Of a DNA stretch of 39,784 nucleotides, positions 32,665-39,784 are shown in pieces. Positions within the stretch are counted from its first letter, which is position 1. Every line of letters begins with the position of its first letter. The stretch comes from Desulfurivibrio sp044068515 (GTDB taxonomy: Bacteria > Desulfobacterota > Desulfobulbia > Desulfobulbales > Desulfurivibrionaceae). Below the pieces are notes generated by a model. The model was not told the DNA's origin and searched no databases. It worked only from the letters and a program-made list of their open reading frames with translations. Both the position numbers and the translations under genes were made by a program. The stretch spans positions 1 to 39,784 of the forward strand of contig NZ_JBIPKI010000018.1 in the NCBI RefSeq assembly GCF_044068515.1, read 5' to 3'.

Positions 32665-33868
32665 AGCCCGCCGTTGCCTGAATCAGCAGCCACTGTTCTT
32701 CCAGCAGATCCAGGGCCCGGTCGCGGGTATTGGCGGGTTGATTGAGAATTACTACGAAAGGATCGAGCTCCCGGTCCCGGCGAAAAAAGCCGGCATAGGC
32801 GTAAACTCCCTGCAGGGTTCCCGATTTGACCAGGCGCCCCTGCCAGAAGGGAAGCAACTCGGCATAAGGCCGGAAACGCTCCAGCACCAACCCCAGGGAG
32901 GCGGGGGAAATCCGGTTGGCCCGGCTCAGACCCGAGCCTTCGGCCACGATGAAGCTGCCCGGGGCCAGACCAATCCGGTCCAGGAAATCCTCCAGGCCCA
33001 GGCGACCTTTTTCCCAGGTGGCCGGAGCCCCCGCCGTTTGGGCTCCGCAGGTCAAATAAAGCTGGTTGGCGATAAAATTATTGGAATAAAGCAGCATTTC
33101 CCGCACCGTGTCGGCCAGGGTTCGGGAAGATTGGTGGCGGTATAGCAGGGGGGCATCGGCGGGGGTGAGCCCGGCCCGGATCTCGCCGTGCACCACGATG
33201 CCTTGCTCGGCGAGCAGGTGCTTGAAAAGCTCGCCGCTGTAGCGCCGGCTGCGCTCCCGGTCCTGGGAGACATTGAGCCGGTGAATCCCGGCCGGCCGGT
33301 CCGCGGCCATGGTTTGCATGATCGGCAGGGTGGGGGTCTGGGGCTCCGCCGAAATCACTCGGCCGTCGGCCTGGACTTCGATCTTGATGGTGTTGAAGTT
33401 GACCGCCAGGGCGTCGTTGGCGGCGTCATAGGAACGCAGCGAGCCCCCGGACCCGTCGGGACCGGGCTGTTCAAGCTGAAAAAAAGAATCGTCCAGCACC
33501 AGGTCCCCGACTTCCCGCAGCCCCCGGTCGGCCAGCTGGCCGGCGATCGCCGCCACTTCCTCCGAAACCAGGCCGGGATCGCCAAATCCCTTGATATAAA
33601 GCCTGTTGCCGGCGAGATGGAAATGGGTCTGGTAACGAAAATCAGGCCCCAACTGCTCCAGGGCCATCAGGGCGGTGGCGATTTTCCAGGTACTGGCAGG
33701 AATCAGCAGACCGGCCGGGTTCTGGGCCAGAATAACCCGCTCGTTCTGGCTGACCAGGTAACCGCCGCCGGCGAATACTTCCGCCGGCAGGACGGCGATG
33801 GCGGGCCGGGGCAGCAGGAGGCCAAGCAGGAGGACCAGGGTGGGGGCGATCAGCGACAACAGACGCAT
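32636..33868 (-). CDS. dacB: D-alanyl-D-alanine carboxypeptidase/endopeptidase, PBP4 (S13) family
   Basis: A periplasmic penicillin-binding protein that trims or cleaves peptidoglycan peptides. Residues 5-25 are a signal peptide (LIAPTLVLLLGLLLPRPAIA). The SxxK motif is STWK (Ser59, Lys62), the second is SNN (in LLYSNNFIAN), and the third is KSG (in RLVKSGTLQG) where most members have KTG. The 410-residue length is shorter than E. coli PBP4 (477 aa), so domains inserted in classical PBP4 may be reduced. The stop lies inside the 3' end of the convergent rRNA methyltransferase gene. No other gene is on the same transcript. Confidence 0.9.
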   Translation of the reverse strand: MRLLSLIAPTLVLLLGLLLPRPAIAVLPAEVFAGGGYLVSQNERVILAQNPAGLLIPASTWKIATALMALEQLGPDFRYQTHFHLAGNRLYIKGFGDPGLVSEEVAAIAGQLADRGLREVGDLVLDDSFFQLEQPGPDGSGGSLRSYDAANDALAVNFNTIKIEVQADGRVISAEPQTPTLPIMQTMAADRPAGIHRLNVSQDRERSRRYSGELFKHLLAEQGIVVHGEIRAGLTPADAPLLYRHQSSRTLADTVREMLLYSNNFIANQLYLTCGAQTAGAPATWEKGRLGLEDFLDRIGLAPGSFIVAEGSGLSRANRISPASLGLVLERFRPYAELLPFWQGRLVKSGTLQGVYAYAGFFRRDRELDPFVVILNQPANTRDRALDLLEEQWLLIQATAGFKPDSGPGH

Positions 33869-34038
33869 CGGTTAAATTTTCCTTGCTTGTGCTTGCAATC
33901 CGGCGCCGTAGCAACTATCTTGCGATATTTTCCGCCCGGAGTATTCCCGAACCAGGAGCTCCGCCGCCAGACCCGGCCAATCACGGTTGGCGCCGGGGAT
34001 GCCGGGCCTTTGCGCAATCATACCAGGAGGTTTATGTC

Positions 34039-34536
34039 ATGAGCAAGACGGAAGAAAATTTGTGGGCCGCTTTTGCCGGGGAATCCCAGGCCAACCGGAA
34101 ATACCTGGCCTTTGCCAACAAGGCCGAAAGAGAAGGATATTCCCAGGTGGCCAAACTGTTCCGGGCCGCCGCCCACGCCGAAACCGTTCATGCCCACGCC
34201 CATCTGCGGGCCCTCAAGGCGATCGGTGGTACCCGGGAAAACCTGCGAGCGGCCATGGAAGGCGAAACCCATGAGTTCGAAGTCATGTATCCGCCGATGA
34301 TTGAAATCGCCAAGGCCGAAGGGAACAAGGCGGCGGAACAATCTTTCACCTTCGCCAACCAAGTGGAAAAAACCCACGCCGAACTTTATCGTCAGGCCCT
34401 GGTAAATCTCGATAATCTGCCGGCCACCGACTACTACGTCTGCGGGGTTTGCGGTCATACCGAAGCCGGACCCGCCCCGCCGGAAAAGTGCCCGGTCTGC
34501 AAGGCCAACAGGATGGCCTTCACCAAAATTGAATAA
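34039..34536 (+). CDS. Rubrerythrin
   Basis: A 165-residue non-heme iron protein that reduces hydrogen peroxide in anaerobes using rubredoxin-type electrons. The N-terminal four-helix diiron domain has the expected Glu/His pattern (ESQANRKYLAFANKAEREG, AETVHAHAH, EGETHEFEVMYPP, VEKTHAELY). The C-terminal rubredoxin-like domain carries two CxxC pairs, CGVCGH and CPVCKA. ATG at 34039 has an excellent AGGAGG upstream; frames further upstream are rejected. It supports an anaerobic lifestyle. It is placed between dacB and hemC, with a 122-base gap to hemC. Confidence 0.96.
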   Translation: MSKTEENLWAAFAGESQANRKYLAFANKAEREGYSQVAKLFRAAAHAETVHAHAHLRALKAIGGTRENLRAAMEGETHEFEVMYPPMIEIAKAEGNKAAEQSFTFANQVEKTHAELYRQALVNLDNLPATDYYVCGVCGHTEAGPAPPEKCPVCKANRMAFTKIE

Positions 34537-34658
34537 AAAGGGCCGCCAGGTCCACCACCAAGCTTCAAATAAATCGTTAAGGGATCCGATCCGTTCAGGG
34601 GAGGGCCCGGCCTGTCAATTGCAAAGGTTTGGTGGGCATAACACACAAGGACATCATC

Positions 34659-35594
34659 ATGCAGAAAACCATCCGTATCGGCACCCGGGCCAGTATGCTG
34701 GCCCTGGCCCAGTCCAACTGGATCAAGGGTCGGATCGAGGCCGAATATCCCCAGTGCACGGTGGAACTGGTCAAGATCATCACCAAGGGGGACAAGATCG
34801 TCGATGTGCCCCTGGCCAAGGTGGGCGGCAAGGGGCTCTTCGTCAAGGAAATAGAGGAGGCCCTGCTGAGCCGGGAGGTCGATATCGCCGTACACAGCAT
34901 GAAGGATGTGCCCGCCGAACTGCCTGATGGTCTCCATATCGGGATCATCACCCAGCGGGAAAACCCCATGGATGCCTTTATCGCCACCAAGTACCGGAGC
35001 CTGGCCGAGATGCCGACCGGGGCCACGGTGGGGACCAGCAGTCTGCGGCGCAAGGCCCAGCTGGCCAGCCTGCGGCCCGACCTGAAGATCGAGGATCTGC
35101 GGGGCAATCTGGATACCCGCCTGCGCAAGCTCGATGAGGGCAGGTATGACGCGATCATCCTGGCCGCCGCCGGGCTCAATCGGCTTAACCTTTTTCATCG
35201 GGCCACCTTCTGCTTCCAGGCCGAGGAAATGTTGCCGGCGGTGGCCCAGGGGGCGGTGGGGATCGAGTTGCGGCGCAGTGATGAGGATCTGCTGCAAATG
35301 CTCTCCTTCATGAGCCACCGGGAAACCACCCTGGCGGTGCGGGCCGAACGCAGCTACCTGGCCCGGCTGGAAGGAGGCTGCCAGGTTCCGCTGGCCGGTT
35401 TCGCCACCCTGGAGGGCGACACCCTGACCATGACCGGCCTGATCGCCCCGGTGGATGGCAGCCGGCTACTCAAGGCGGTGCGCCGCGGACCGGCGGCCGA
35501 TGCCGTCGCCATCGGCCTGCAGCTGGCCGAGGAACTCCTGGCCATGGGCGGCCGGGAAATTCTGGAAGAAGTTTACGGGGCTTCCATCAAATAG
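34659..35594 (+). CDS. hemC: Hydroxymethylbilane synthase (porphobilinogen deaminase) HemC
   Basis: Polymerises four porphobilinogen molecules into hydroxymethylbilane. The 311-residue protein has TRASMLALAQ, IVDVPLAKVGGKGLFVKEIE, VHSMKDVP, GTSSLRRKAQL and RGNLDTRLRKLD motifs. The dipyrromethane-binding cysteine lies in EGGCQVPLAG (about residue 241). ATG at 34659 has AAGGA upstream and starts the usual QKTIRIGTR sequence; the frame's upstream TTG is rejected. The uroporphyrinogen-III synthase gene, fused to the methyltransferase, follows after a terminator. The stop codon lies in a tandem 16-base repeat (35588-35619). Confidence 0.96.
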   Translation: MQKTIRIGTRASMLALAQSNWIKGRIEAEYPQCTVELVKIITKGDKIVDVPLAKVGGKGLFVKEIEEALLSREVDIAVHSMKDVPAELPDGLHIGIITQRENPMDAFIATKYRSLAEMPTGATVGTSSLRRKAQLASLRPDLKIEDLRGNLDTRLRKLDEGRYDAIILAAAGLNRLNLFHRATFCFQAEEMLPAVAQGAVGIELRRSDEDLLQMLSFMSHRETTLAVRAERSYLARLEGGCQVPLAGFATLEGDTLTMTGLIAPVDGSRLLKAVRRGPAADAVAIGLQLAEELLAMGGREILEEVYGASIK

Positions 35595-35619
35595 AGCAAC
35601 CGGCAAATAGAGCAGCCGG
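35588..35619 (+). repeat. Tandem 16-base direct repeat across the hemC stop codon
   Basis: CAAATAGAGCAACCGG (35588-35603) is followed at once by CAAATAGAGCAGCCGG (35604-35619), differing at one position. The first copy includes the hemC stop (TAG at 35592-35594). It looks like a recent short duplication at the 3' end of the gene. Confidence 0.7.
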
Positions 35620-35660
35620 AACCGGAGAGTCCCGGTTTGGGCCGGGTTTGGTTGCGGTTT

Positions 35661-35697
35661 CCGGGGGGCAGGCGGCAAGGTGTCCCCCGGTTTTTTT
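35661..35697 (+). terminator. Strong intrinsic terminator downstream of hemC
   Basis: CCGGGGGGCA (35661-35670) pairs with TGTCCCCCGG (35681-35690), with one G-T wobble, around a 10-base loop. Seven T residues follow (35691-35697). It separates hemC from the downstream cobA-hemD gene, so the latter needs its own promoter or readthrough. Confidence 0.88.
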
Positions 35698-35835
35698 GTT
35701 GGCCGGGTCAAAGCCGTTAACCGGGCCGTGAGCAAAAGCGGCCCGGCGACCGACGGGCCTCCGCAAGCCGGAGCGCGGAGCCGGCAAGGCCGCCGGCCAG
35801 CAGTCGCGGCGCTCCGGGGGTGATGTTGATCAGGA

Positions 35836-35873
35836 TTGAAAAAAATAATTTTTTAAAAATAGATACGTATAAA
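35836..35873 (+). promoter_or_regulatory. AT-rich promoter region of cobA-hemD
   Basis: In an otherwise very GC-rich neighbourhood, 35836-35873 is mostly A/T: TTGAAA (35836-35841) and a TATAAA (35868-35873) are present. The spacing between them is too long (26 bases). TAGATA at 35860-35865 gives an 18-base spacing from TTGAAA with a weaker match. The AT-rich tract suggests a promoter even though the exact hexamers are unclear. A TATAAA box would leave only a short leader before the ATG at 35888. Confidence 0.35.
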
Positions 35874-35887
35874 CGGCGGAAGCGAAG

Positions 35888-37414
35888 ATGGAGAAAAAAG
35901 GCAAGGTTTATCTGATCGGCGCCGGGCCGGGCGATCCCGAACTGATCACGGTCAAGGGCAAGCGCCTGCTGAGCCAGGCCGAGGTGGTGGTCTACGATTA
36001 CCTGGCCAACAAGAAGCTGCTGGCCCATGCCCCCAAGGATGCCATTTTTATTTATGCCGGCAAAAAGGGCGGCAGCACCCATACCCACAGCCAGGACGAA
36101 ATCAACCAGATGCTGGTGGATCATGCCCGGGCCGGCCGCATCGTGGTCCGGCTCAAGGGGGGCGATCCCTTTATTTTCGGCCGGGGCGGCGAGGAACTCG
36201 AAGAACTGGTCCGCTACGGCATCTCCTTTGAGGCGGTGCCGGGGGTAACCTCGGCCAGCGCCGCCGCCACCTATGCCGGGGTTCCCATCACCCACCGCCG
36301 CTTTACCTCCTCGGTGGCCTTCGTCACCGGCCACGAGGAGCCGGGCAAGGCCGAAAGCCGGATCGCCTGGGACAAGCTGGCCACCGGGGTGGGAACCATC
36401 GTCTTCTACATGGGGATCAAAAACCTGCCCAGCATCAGCGCCAACCTGATCCGCCACGGCCGCGACCCCCAAACCCCGGTGGCGGTGGTCCGCTGGGCTT
36501 CCACCCCTGAACAGCGCTCGGTGGTCGGCACCCTGGCCAATATCACCGAGGTGGTCCGCGAGGCCCAGATAACCCCACCCGCCCTGGTGGTGGTGGGGGA
36601 GGTGGTCAGCCTGCGCGATACCATCAACTGGTACGAGCAGCGGCCCCTTTTCGGCAAACGGATCCTGGTTACCCGCAGCCGGGAACAGGCCAGCGAACTG
36701 GTCCAGAGCCTGGAAGACCTGGGGGCCGCCTGCCTGGAGGGGGCCACCATCGCCCTGGAGGATCCGGAGGATTGGGGCCCGTTGGACCAGGCCCTGGCCC
36801 GAATCGCTGATTACCATTGGCTCCTCTTTACCAGCCCCAACGCGGTGGCTTTTTTCTTCCGCCGCCTGGCGGCCCTGGGAGGGGATAGCCGCCGCCTGCA
36901 GGGCCCCAGAATCGCGGCGGTGGGGACCGCCACTGCCGCCAGCCTCCTCAGCCACGGCATCAGGGCCGATCTGCTGCCGGAAAAATTCACCGCCGAGGGT
37001 CTGGCCGAGGCCCTGCTGAGCCAGGGAGTTCAGGGCCGGAAAATTCTCCTGCCCCGGGCGCTCAAGGCCCGGGATGTCCTGCCGCAAAGCCTGCAGCAGG
37101 GCGGGGCCGAAGTTGATATTGCTCCCGTATATCGCAACGTGCGCCCGGCAATGGCCGCGGACATCCGGCAAGCCCTGGAGGAGAAGAAAATCGACCTGAT
37201 CACCTTTACCAGCTCTTCCACCGTGACTAATTTTATCGACCTGCTGGGGCTGGGGACCGAGGAACTCGCTTCCCTGCTGGCCGGGGTCAAAATCGCCGCC
37301 ATCGGCCCGATCACCGCTGCCACAGCCGCCAAGGCCGGCCTGACGGTGGATATTCAGCCGGCAACCCATACCATCCCCGGGCTGGTTGAGGCCATCGCCG
37401 CCTATTTTTCCTAG
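35888..37414 (+). CDS. cobA-hemD: Fused uroporphyrinogen-III C-methyltransferase / uroporphyrinogen-III synthase (CobA-HemD)
   Basis: A two-domain enzyme. Residues 1 to about 245 are the SUMT domain (YLIGAGPGDPELITVKGKRL, KGGDPFIFGRGGEE, EAVPGVTSASAAATYAGVP), which methylates uroporphyrinogen III to precorrin-2 for siroheme and cobalamin. Residues from about 255 (LFGKRILVTRSREQASELVQ) to 508 are uroporphyrinogen-III synthase, which closes hydroxymethylbilane (LLFTSPNAVAFFF, ITFTSSSTVTNFIDL). The fusion is common in anaerobes and clostridia. Together with hemC upstream, this gives the path from porphobilinogen to precorrin-2. hemA, hemB and siroheme synthase genes are not in the window. Confidence 0.96.
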   Translation: MEKKGKVYLIGAGPGDPELITVKGKRLLSQAEVVVYDYLANKKLLAHAPKDAIFIYAGKKGGSTHTHSQDEINQMLVDHARAGRIVVRLKGGDPFIFGRGGEELEELVRYGISFEAVPGVTSASAAATYAGVPITHRRFTSSVAFVTGHEEPGKAESRIAWDKLATGVGTIVFYMGIKNLPSISANLIRHGRDPQTPVAVVRWASTPEQRSVVGTLANITEVVREAQITPPALVVVGEVVSLRDTINWYEQRPLFGKRILVTRSREQASELVQSLEDLGAACLEGATIALEDPEDWGPLDQALARIADYHWLLFTSPNAVAFFFRRLAALGGDSRRLQGPRIAAVGTATAASLLSHGIRADLLPEKFTAEGLAEALLSQGVQGRKILLPRALKARDVLPQSLQQGGAEVDIAPVYRNVRPAMAADIRQALEEKKIDLITFTSSSTVTNFIDLLGLGTEELASLLAGVKIAAIGPITAATAAKAGLTVDIQPATHTIPGLVEAIAAYFS

Positions 37415-37535
37415 ACATTCGCCGGCCCGCTTTTCCTCCCGGCAACGGCCGCTTTCGGCCTGCCGCCTTGACTCAAATCAAGGCGGCAGGTTCGCCAAGG
37501 TGTTATCATCACCAAAAATCAAGGAGGATAATACC

Positions 37536-37853
37536 ATGAAAAAACTTTCCCTCAGTGCCAGCAACCAGTTTGACGAGAAAACCTTCAAACGTTTTCTCCT
37601 CCACGATTCCGCCTACTTCCGGGTACTCAACTTCAATCTCAAGGCCGGCCAGCTCTTCCCGGTCCATTCCCATCCCGCCGAAGGCCAGTTGACCATCCAG
37701 GTCATTGCCGGCAGCGGCGAGTTTCTCGGGGCCGACGACAGCAGCATGGTCGCTGAAACCGGGGACATCCTGGTCAGCGAGATCAGCGAACCCCATGGGG
37801 TGAGGGCCACCACCGACATGCGGATCCTGGTGACCATCGCGCCCCCCATCTAA
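37536..37853 (+). CDS. Small cupin-domain protein
   Basis: A 105-residue single-domain cupin. The first cupin motif is represented by GQLFPVHSHPAEGQLTIQVIAG, with two histidines in HSHP that would bind metal and a glutamate in the AEGQ stretch. The second motif lies in VSEISEPHGVRA with a further histidine. Function (enzyme or small sensor) cannot be told from sequence. AAGGAGG lies upstream of ATG at 37536; the upstream open frame is rejected. It is monocistronic, with a hairpin at 37936 beyond it. Confidence 0.85.
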   Translation: MKKLSLSASNQFDEKTFKRFLLHDSAYFRVLNFNLKAGQLFPVHSHPAEGQLTIQVIAGSGEFLGADDSSMVAETGDILVSEISEPHGVRATTDMRILVTIAPPI

Positions 37854-37935
37854 GGTTCGTCTGGGCCGGGATACAGGGCCGGGGAGAAACGGGGGCTGCC
37901 CGCTTGACCCTCGGCCGCTGTTATGCTTTCATAAT

Positions 37936-37974
37936 CGCAGGGGCTTTTCTGGACGGGGAAGCCCTGCGGTTTTG
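37936..37974 (+). terminator. Hairpin terminator between the cupin and cupredoxin genes
   Basis: CGCAGGGGCTT (from 37936) pairs with AAGCCCTGCG (37959-37968), with one unpaired G, and GTTTTGG follows. A moderate terminator with a short T tract. Confidence 0.55.
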
Positions 37975-38013
37975 GTTGGCGATCCAGACATACTAAAAGA
38001 GGAGGGCGGGAAG

Positions 38014-38421
38014 ATGCGCGGATTATTGATTGCTTGTCTGCTGGTTCTGTTCAGCGCCGGGGCGGTCCTGGCTCAGGATGAAGTGCGGCGTTATGTGGCG
38101 CCGGTCGATCCCGACGGAGTCCAGCGGGTGGAGGTGGTCGGCGGGGGGTATTACTTCGATCCCGCTGTCATCGTGGTCAAGGTCAACGTGCCGGTGGAGC
38201 TGCAGGTCAGGAGCGAAGGCGGCATCACCCCGCACGATATCGTCCTCCAGGCACCCGAGGCGGGAATCGATTTTGCCGAAAAGCTGGGCCGCGAGCCGGT
38301 AACCATCCGCTTTACCCCCACCAGGTCCGGCCAATATCCCTTTGAATGCAGCAAGCGCTTTCTCTTCTTTGCCAGCCACAAGGAACGGGGGATGCACGGA
38401 ATCCTTGAAGTGGTGGAATAG
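38014..38421 (+). CDS. Secreted cupredoxin-domain protein
   Basis: A 135-residue periplasmic protein. Residues 1-20 form a signal peptide ending LFSAGAVLA. The rest fits a small blue-copper (plastocyanin-like) fold: beta strands VVGGGYYFDPAVIVVKVNVP and TIRFTPTRSGQYPFECS. Likely type-1 copper ligands are His74 (TPHDI), Cys112 (FECS), His122 (FASHKERGM) and Met127. It may carry electrons or copper in the periplasm, and could relate to the NosL system 24 kb away only by function, not by linkage. ATG at 38014 follows GGAGGG. A small membrane gene follows 18 bases after its stop. Confidence 0.85.
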   Translation: MRGLLIACLLVLFSAGAVLAQDEVRRYVAPVDPDGVQRVEVVGGGYYFDPAVIVVKVNVPVELQVRSEGGITPHDIVLQAPEAGIDFAEKLGREPVTIRFTPTRSGQYPFECSKRFLFFASHKERGMHGILEVVE

Positions 38422-38439
38422 GACGGAGGTCTTGCGGCC

Positions 38440-38898
38440 ATGATCCCCATCGGGCAGGAGCTTCCCCAAGCCCTCCGCCAACTGATCCCCTGGCTGGCCC
38501 TGGGTCACGGAATTTTCCACGGCGGCCTGCTGCTCCTTTTTTACTACCAGGGCTGGCTGGGCCGGCGCATCCGGCAGGAGCGCTTAGCCGGAGCCGCGCC
38601 TCCGCTGACCGCGGTCCATCGCCATCGCCGCAACGGGCCGCGGCTGGCGTTGCTCTGTCTGCTGGGCTTTGCCGCCGGCCCCTTCATCGTCCTGCTGAAC
38701 TGGGGCCGGATCGGCGTATATCCCATCCATCTTTTTCTGGGCACGGCCATTATCCTGACCGTGGGCGGCGCCTACTTCCTTTCCCGCCGCATCAAGGTCG
38801 GGGATTCCGCCTGGCGGGCCTGGCACCGTCGGTTGGGCATCATCATTCTCCTGCTCTATCCGCTGCAGGTCCTGCTGGGACTGGGCATTCTGCTCTGA
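38440..38898 (+). CDS. Small histidine-rich membrane protein (DUF4079/cytochrome b561-like)
   Basis: A 152-residue protein with four probable transmembrane helices (about residues 15-37, 68-88, 95-115, 133-152). Histidines His23, His27, His97 and His129 are at or near membrane faces, an arrangement resembling heme-b-binding membrane anchors such as DUF4079 or b561-type proteins. Heme binding is inference. Its start is 18 bases after the cupredoxin stop, so the two form an operon and might exchange electrons. The polyferredoxin gene is convergent downstream. Confidence 0.7.
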   Translation: MIPIGQELPQALRQLIPWLALGHGIFHGGLLLLFYYQGWLGRRIRQERLAGAAPPLTAVHRHRRNGPRLALLCLLGFAAGPFIVLLNWGRIGVYPIHLFLGTAIILTVGGAYFLSRRIKVGDSAWRAWHRRLGIIILLLYPLQVLLGLGILL

Positions 38899-38931
38899 TT
38901 TGCGATTTCGCCCCCGCCTGCTCCGACCCCA

Positions 38932-38967
38932 AAAACCAGCGGCGGCTCTACAACAGCAGCTGGTTTT
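38932..38967. terminator. Possible bidirectional terminator between convergent genes
   Basis: AAAACCAGC (38932-38940) and GCTGGTTTT (38959-38967) are perfectly complementary around an 18-base loop, giving T runs on both strands. The right arm lies inside the last codons of the minus-strand polyferredoxin gene. Confidence 0.55.
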
Positions 38968-39784
38968 CCCGGGAACGCGATTCGCCGATACTGGTTACAT
39001 AGACCGCCGGCTGATCGACCACCGGGCACAAGGTTTCACATATGCCGCAGCCGATGCAGAGGGTCAGGTCAACGTGGGGGCGCTGCACCCGGACCGGCTC
39101 GCCGTCGCGGTTGAGCATCTCCACCTCTTCAAACCAGATCGCCTTTTTGGGGGTAGGGCAGACTTCTTCGCAGACAATGCAGGGAATGCCGTAGGCCCAG
39201 GGCAGGCAACGGTTGCGGTCGAACATCGCCAGTCCGATTCTCACTTCGGTCTTTTCCGCCACCCCCAAACGTTCGATGGCCCCGGTGGGGCAGACCTGGC
39301 CGCAGAGGGTGCAGTGGTACTCGCAGTAACCCATGCGGGGCACCAGGATCGGGGTCCAGAGCCCCTCCAGGCCCCCTTCCAGCAAAGTCGGCTGCAACCC
39401 CCCGGTCAGGCAGACCTTCATGCATTCCCCGCACTTGACGCAGCGGGCAAGAAATTCCTTTTCCGGCCGGGCTCCCGGCGGGCGGATCAGACGGGGATGG
39501 GCCCGGCCTTCCGGAGGATGGCCCACCCGCAGCAGGGGCACCGCCACCATGCCGGCCACCGCCGCCGTTACCAGCCGGCGCCGGCCCAGATCCAGGGCCG
39601 GCGGGGCGGGGGTCTGGCCCGGTTGGGCCGTCTTGAATTGGGGCAGCCCCAGCTTGAACCTGATCAGGCTATGGGGGCAGATATCGTCACAGTTGAAACA
39701 GGCGTGGCATTCGGTGGGACGCCAGCCGGCATTGCCCACCTGGGCCGGGTCGGCCGGAGGGTTGGCCGGGCGGCGGGAATCCGG
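38948..39784 (-). CDS. Polyferredoxin (NapH/NapG-like) C-terminal part, cut by the window edge
   Basis: An iron-sulfur protein with many 4Fe-4S cluster motifs: CHACFNCDDICP near the N-terminal side of the visible part, then CVKCGECMKVC, CTLCGQVCPTG, CIVCEEVCPTPKK and CIGCGICETLCPVVD. Between the first and second clusters lies RRRLVTAAVAGM, a basic-plus-hydrophobic stretch like the NapG signal. This suggests a fusion of a NapH-type ferredoxin end to a NapG-type polyferredoxin. The frame has no stop up to the window edge (279 codons visible, ending at 38948 with TAG). A GTG near 39739 could be read as a start, but the upstream codons fit the family better. Such proteins pass electrons between quinones and periplasmic reductases. 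Confidence 0.9.
   Translation of the reverse strand, partial: PDSRRPANPPADPAQVGNAGWRPTECHACFNCDDICPHSLIRFKLGLPQFKTAQPGQTPAPPALDLGRRRLVTAAVAGMVAVPLLRVGHPPEGRAHPRLIRPPGARPEKEFLARCVKCGECMKVCLTGGLQPTLLEGGLEGLWTPILVPRMGYCEYHCTLCGQVCPTGAIERLGVAEKTEVRIGLAMFDRNRCLPWAYGIPCIVCEEVCPTPKKAIWFEEVEMLNRDGEPVRVQRPHVDLTLCIGCGICETLCPVVDQPAVYVTSIGESRSRENQLLL

Noticed and set aside
39737..39739. GTG as the true start of the polyferredoxin
   Set aside because: The frame stays open to the window edge and the cluster motif just after it is part of a longer NapH-like domain, so the gene is better treated as truncated by the window.
1..39784. CRISPR arrays, insertion sequences, phage genes, origin of replication
   Set aside because: No repeat-spacer series, transposase, integrase, terminal inverted repeats or DnaA-box cluster was noticed.

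Overview
The window looks like about 40 kb of ordinary chromosome from a GC-rich, anaerobic Gram-negative bacterium. I infer a member of the former Deltaproteobacteria (Desulfobacterota, Desulfobulbales/Desulfurivibrio-like or a desulfuromonad). Grounds for this are the YcaO-TPR protein, DUF1015 protein, TrpB2-type tryptophan synthase, rubrerythrin, fused CobA-HemD, a NapH/NapG-like polyferredoxin, a NosL-ABC cluster, RNase Y together with ZapA/6S RNA, and outer-envelope functions. No gene names the species, so the taxonomic call is an inference. I see no phage, insertion sequence, CRISPR array or integrase.

Layout. 1-1.0 kb: preQ0 genes queD-queE and the start of a further gene, all on the minus strand. 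1.2-5.9 kb: a DUF1015 protein, a stand-alone YcaO-TPR enzyme and leuB. 5.9-9.2 kb: a gene-free 0.7-kb stretch with several hairpins, a small coiled-coil lipoprotein, an L,D-transpeptidase, a TIGR01777 oxidoreductase, and tRNA-Gln(CUG) with a clear promoter and terminator. 9.4-14.0 kb: a tightly overlapping plus-strand operon of a thioredoxin-like lipoprotein, NosL, two small proteins, an FtsX-type ABC permease, its ATPase and a polytopic membrane protein with a CxxC motif. This is the best candidate for an undescribed system. I read it as a metal (copper) or thiol handling and export module that is not attached to nitrous oxide reductase.

14.2-18.2 kb: three start/stop-overlapped genes (ICMT-like methyltransferase, atypical NAD-dependent epimerase, GlmU-like nucleotidyltransferase lacking most of the acetyltransferase domain), then a cyclopropane fatty acid synthase. 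18.3-22.7 kb: ZapB-like coiled coil, ZapA, a 6S RNA recognised from its sequence and folding, RNase Y and TyrS. 22.8-25.4 kb: a Tat-type M48 metalloprotease lipoprotein with TPRs, SixA, a J-domain protein and a small zinc-ribbon protein. 25.8-29.0 kb: TrpB2 and an HD/GAF protein.

29.3-33.9 kb: leuC, leuD, an RlmD-type rRNA methyltransferase overlapping leuD, and a PBP4-type carboxypeptidase that converges on and overlaps it. 34.0-37.4 kb: rubrerythrin, hemC and cobA-hemD, the entry to siroheme, cobalamin and heme via uroporphyrinogen III. 37.5-39.8 kb: a cupin, a secreted cupredoxin, a small histidine-rich membrane protein and the C-terminal part of a polyferredoxin running off the right edge.

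Translation starts frequently overlap the preceding stop (ATGA, TGATG or TTGA), and TTG and GTG starts are common, so several starts were chosen from overlap and ribosome-binding-site evidence rather than the longest frame.
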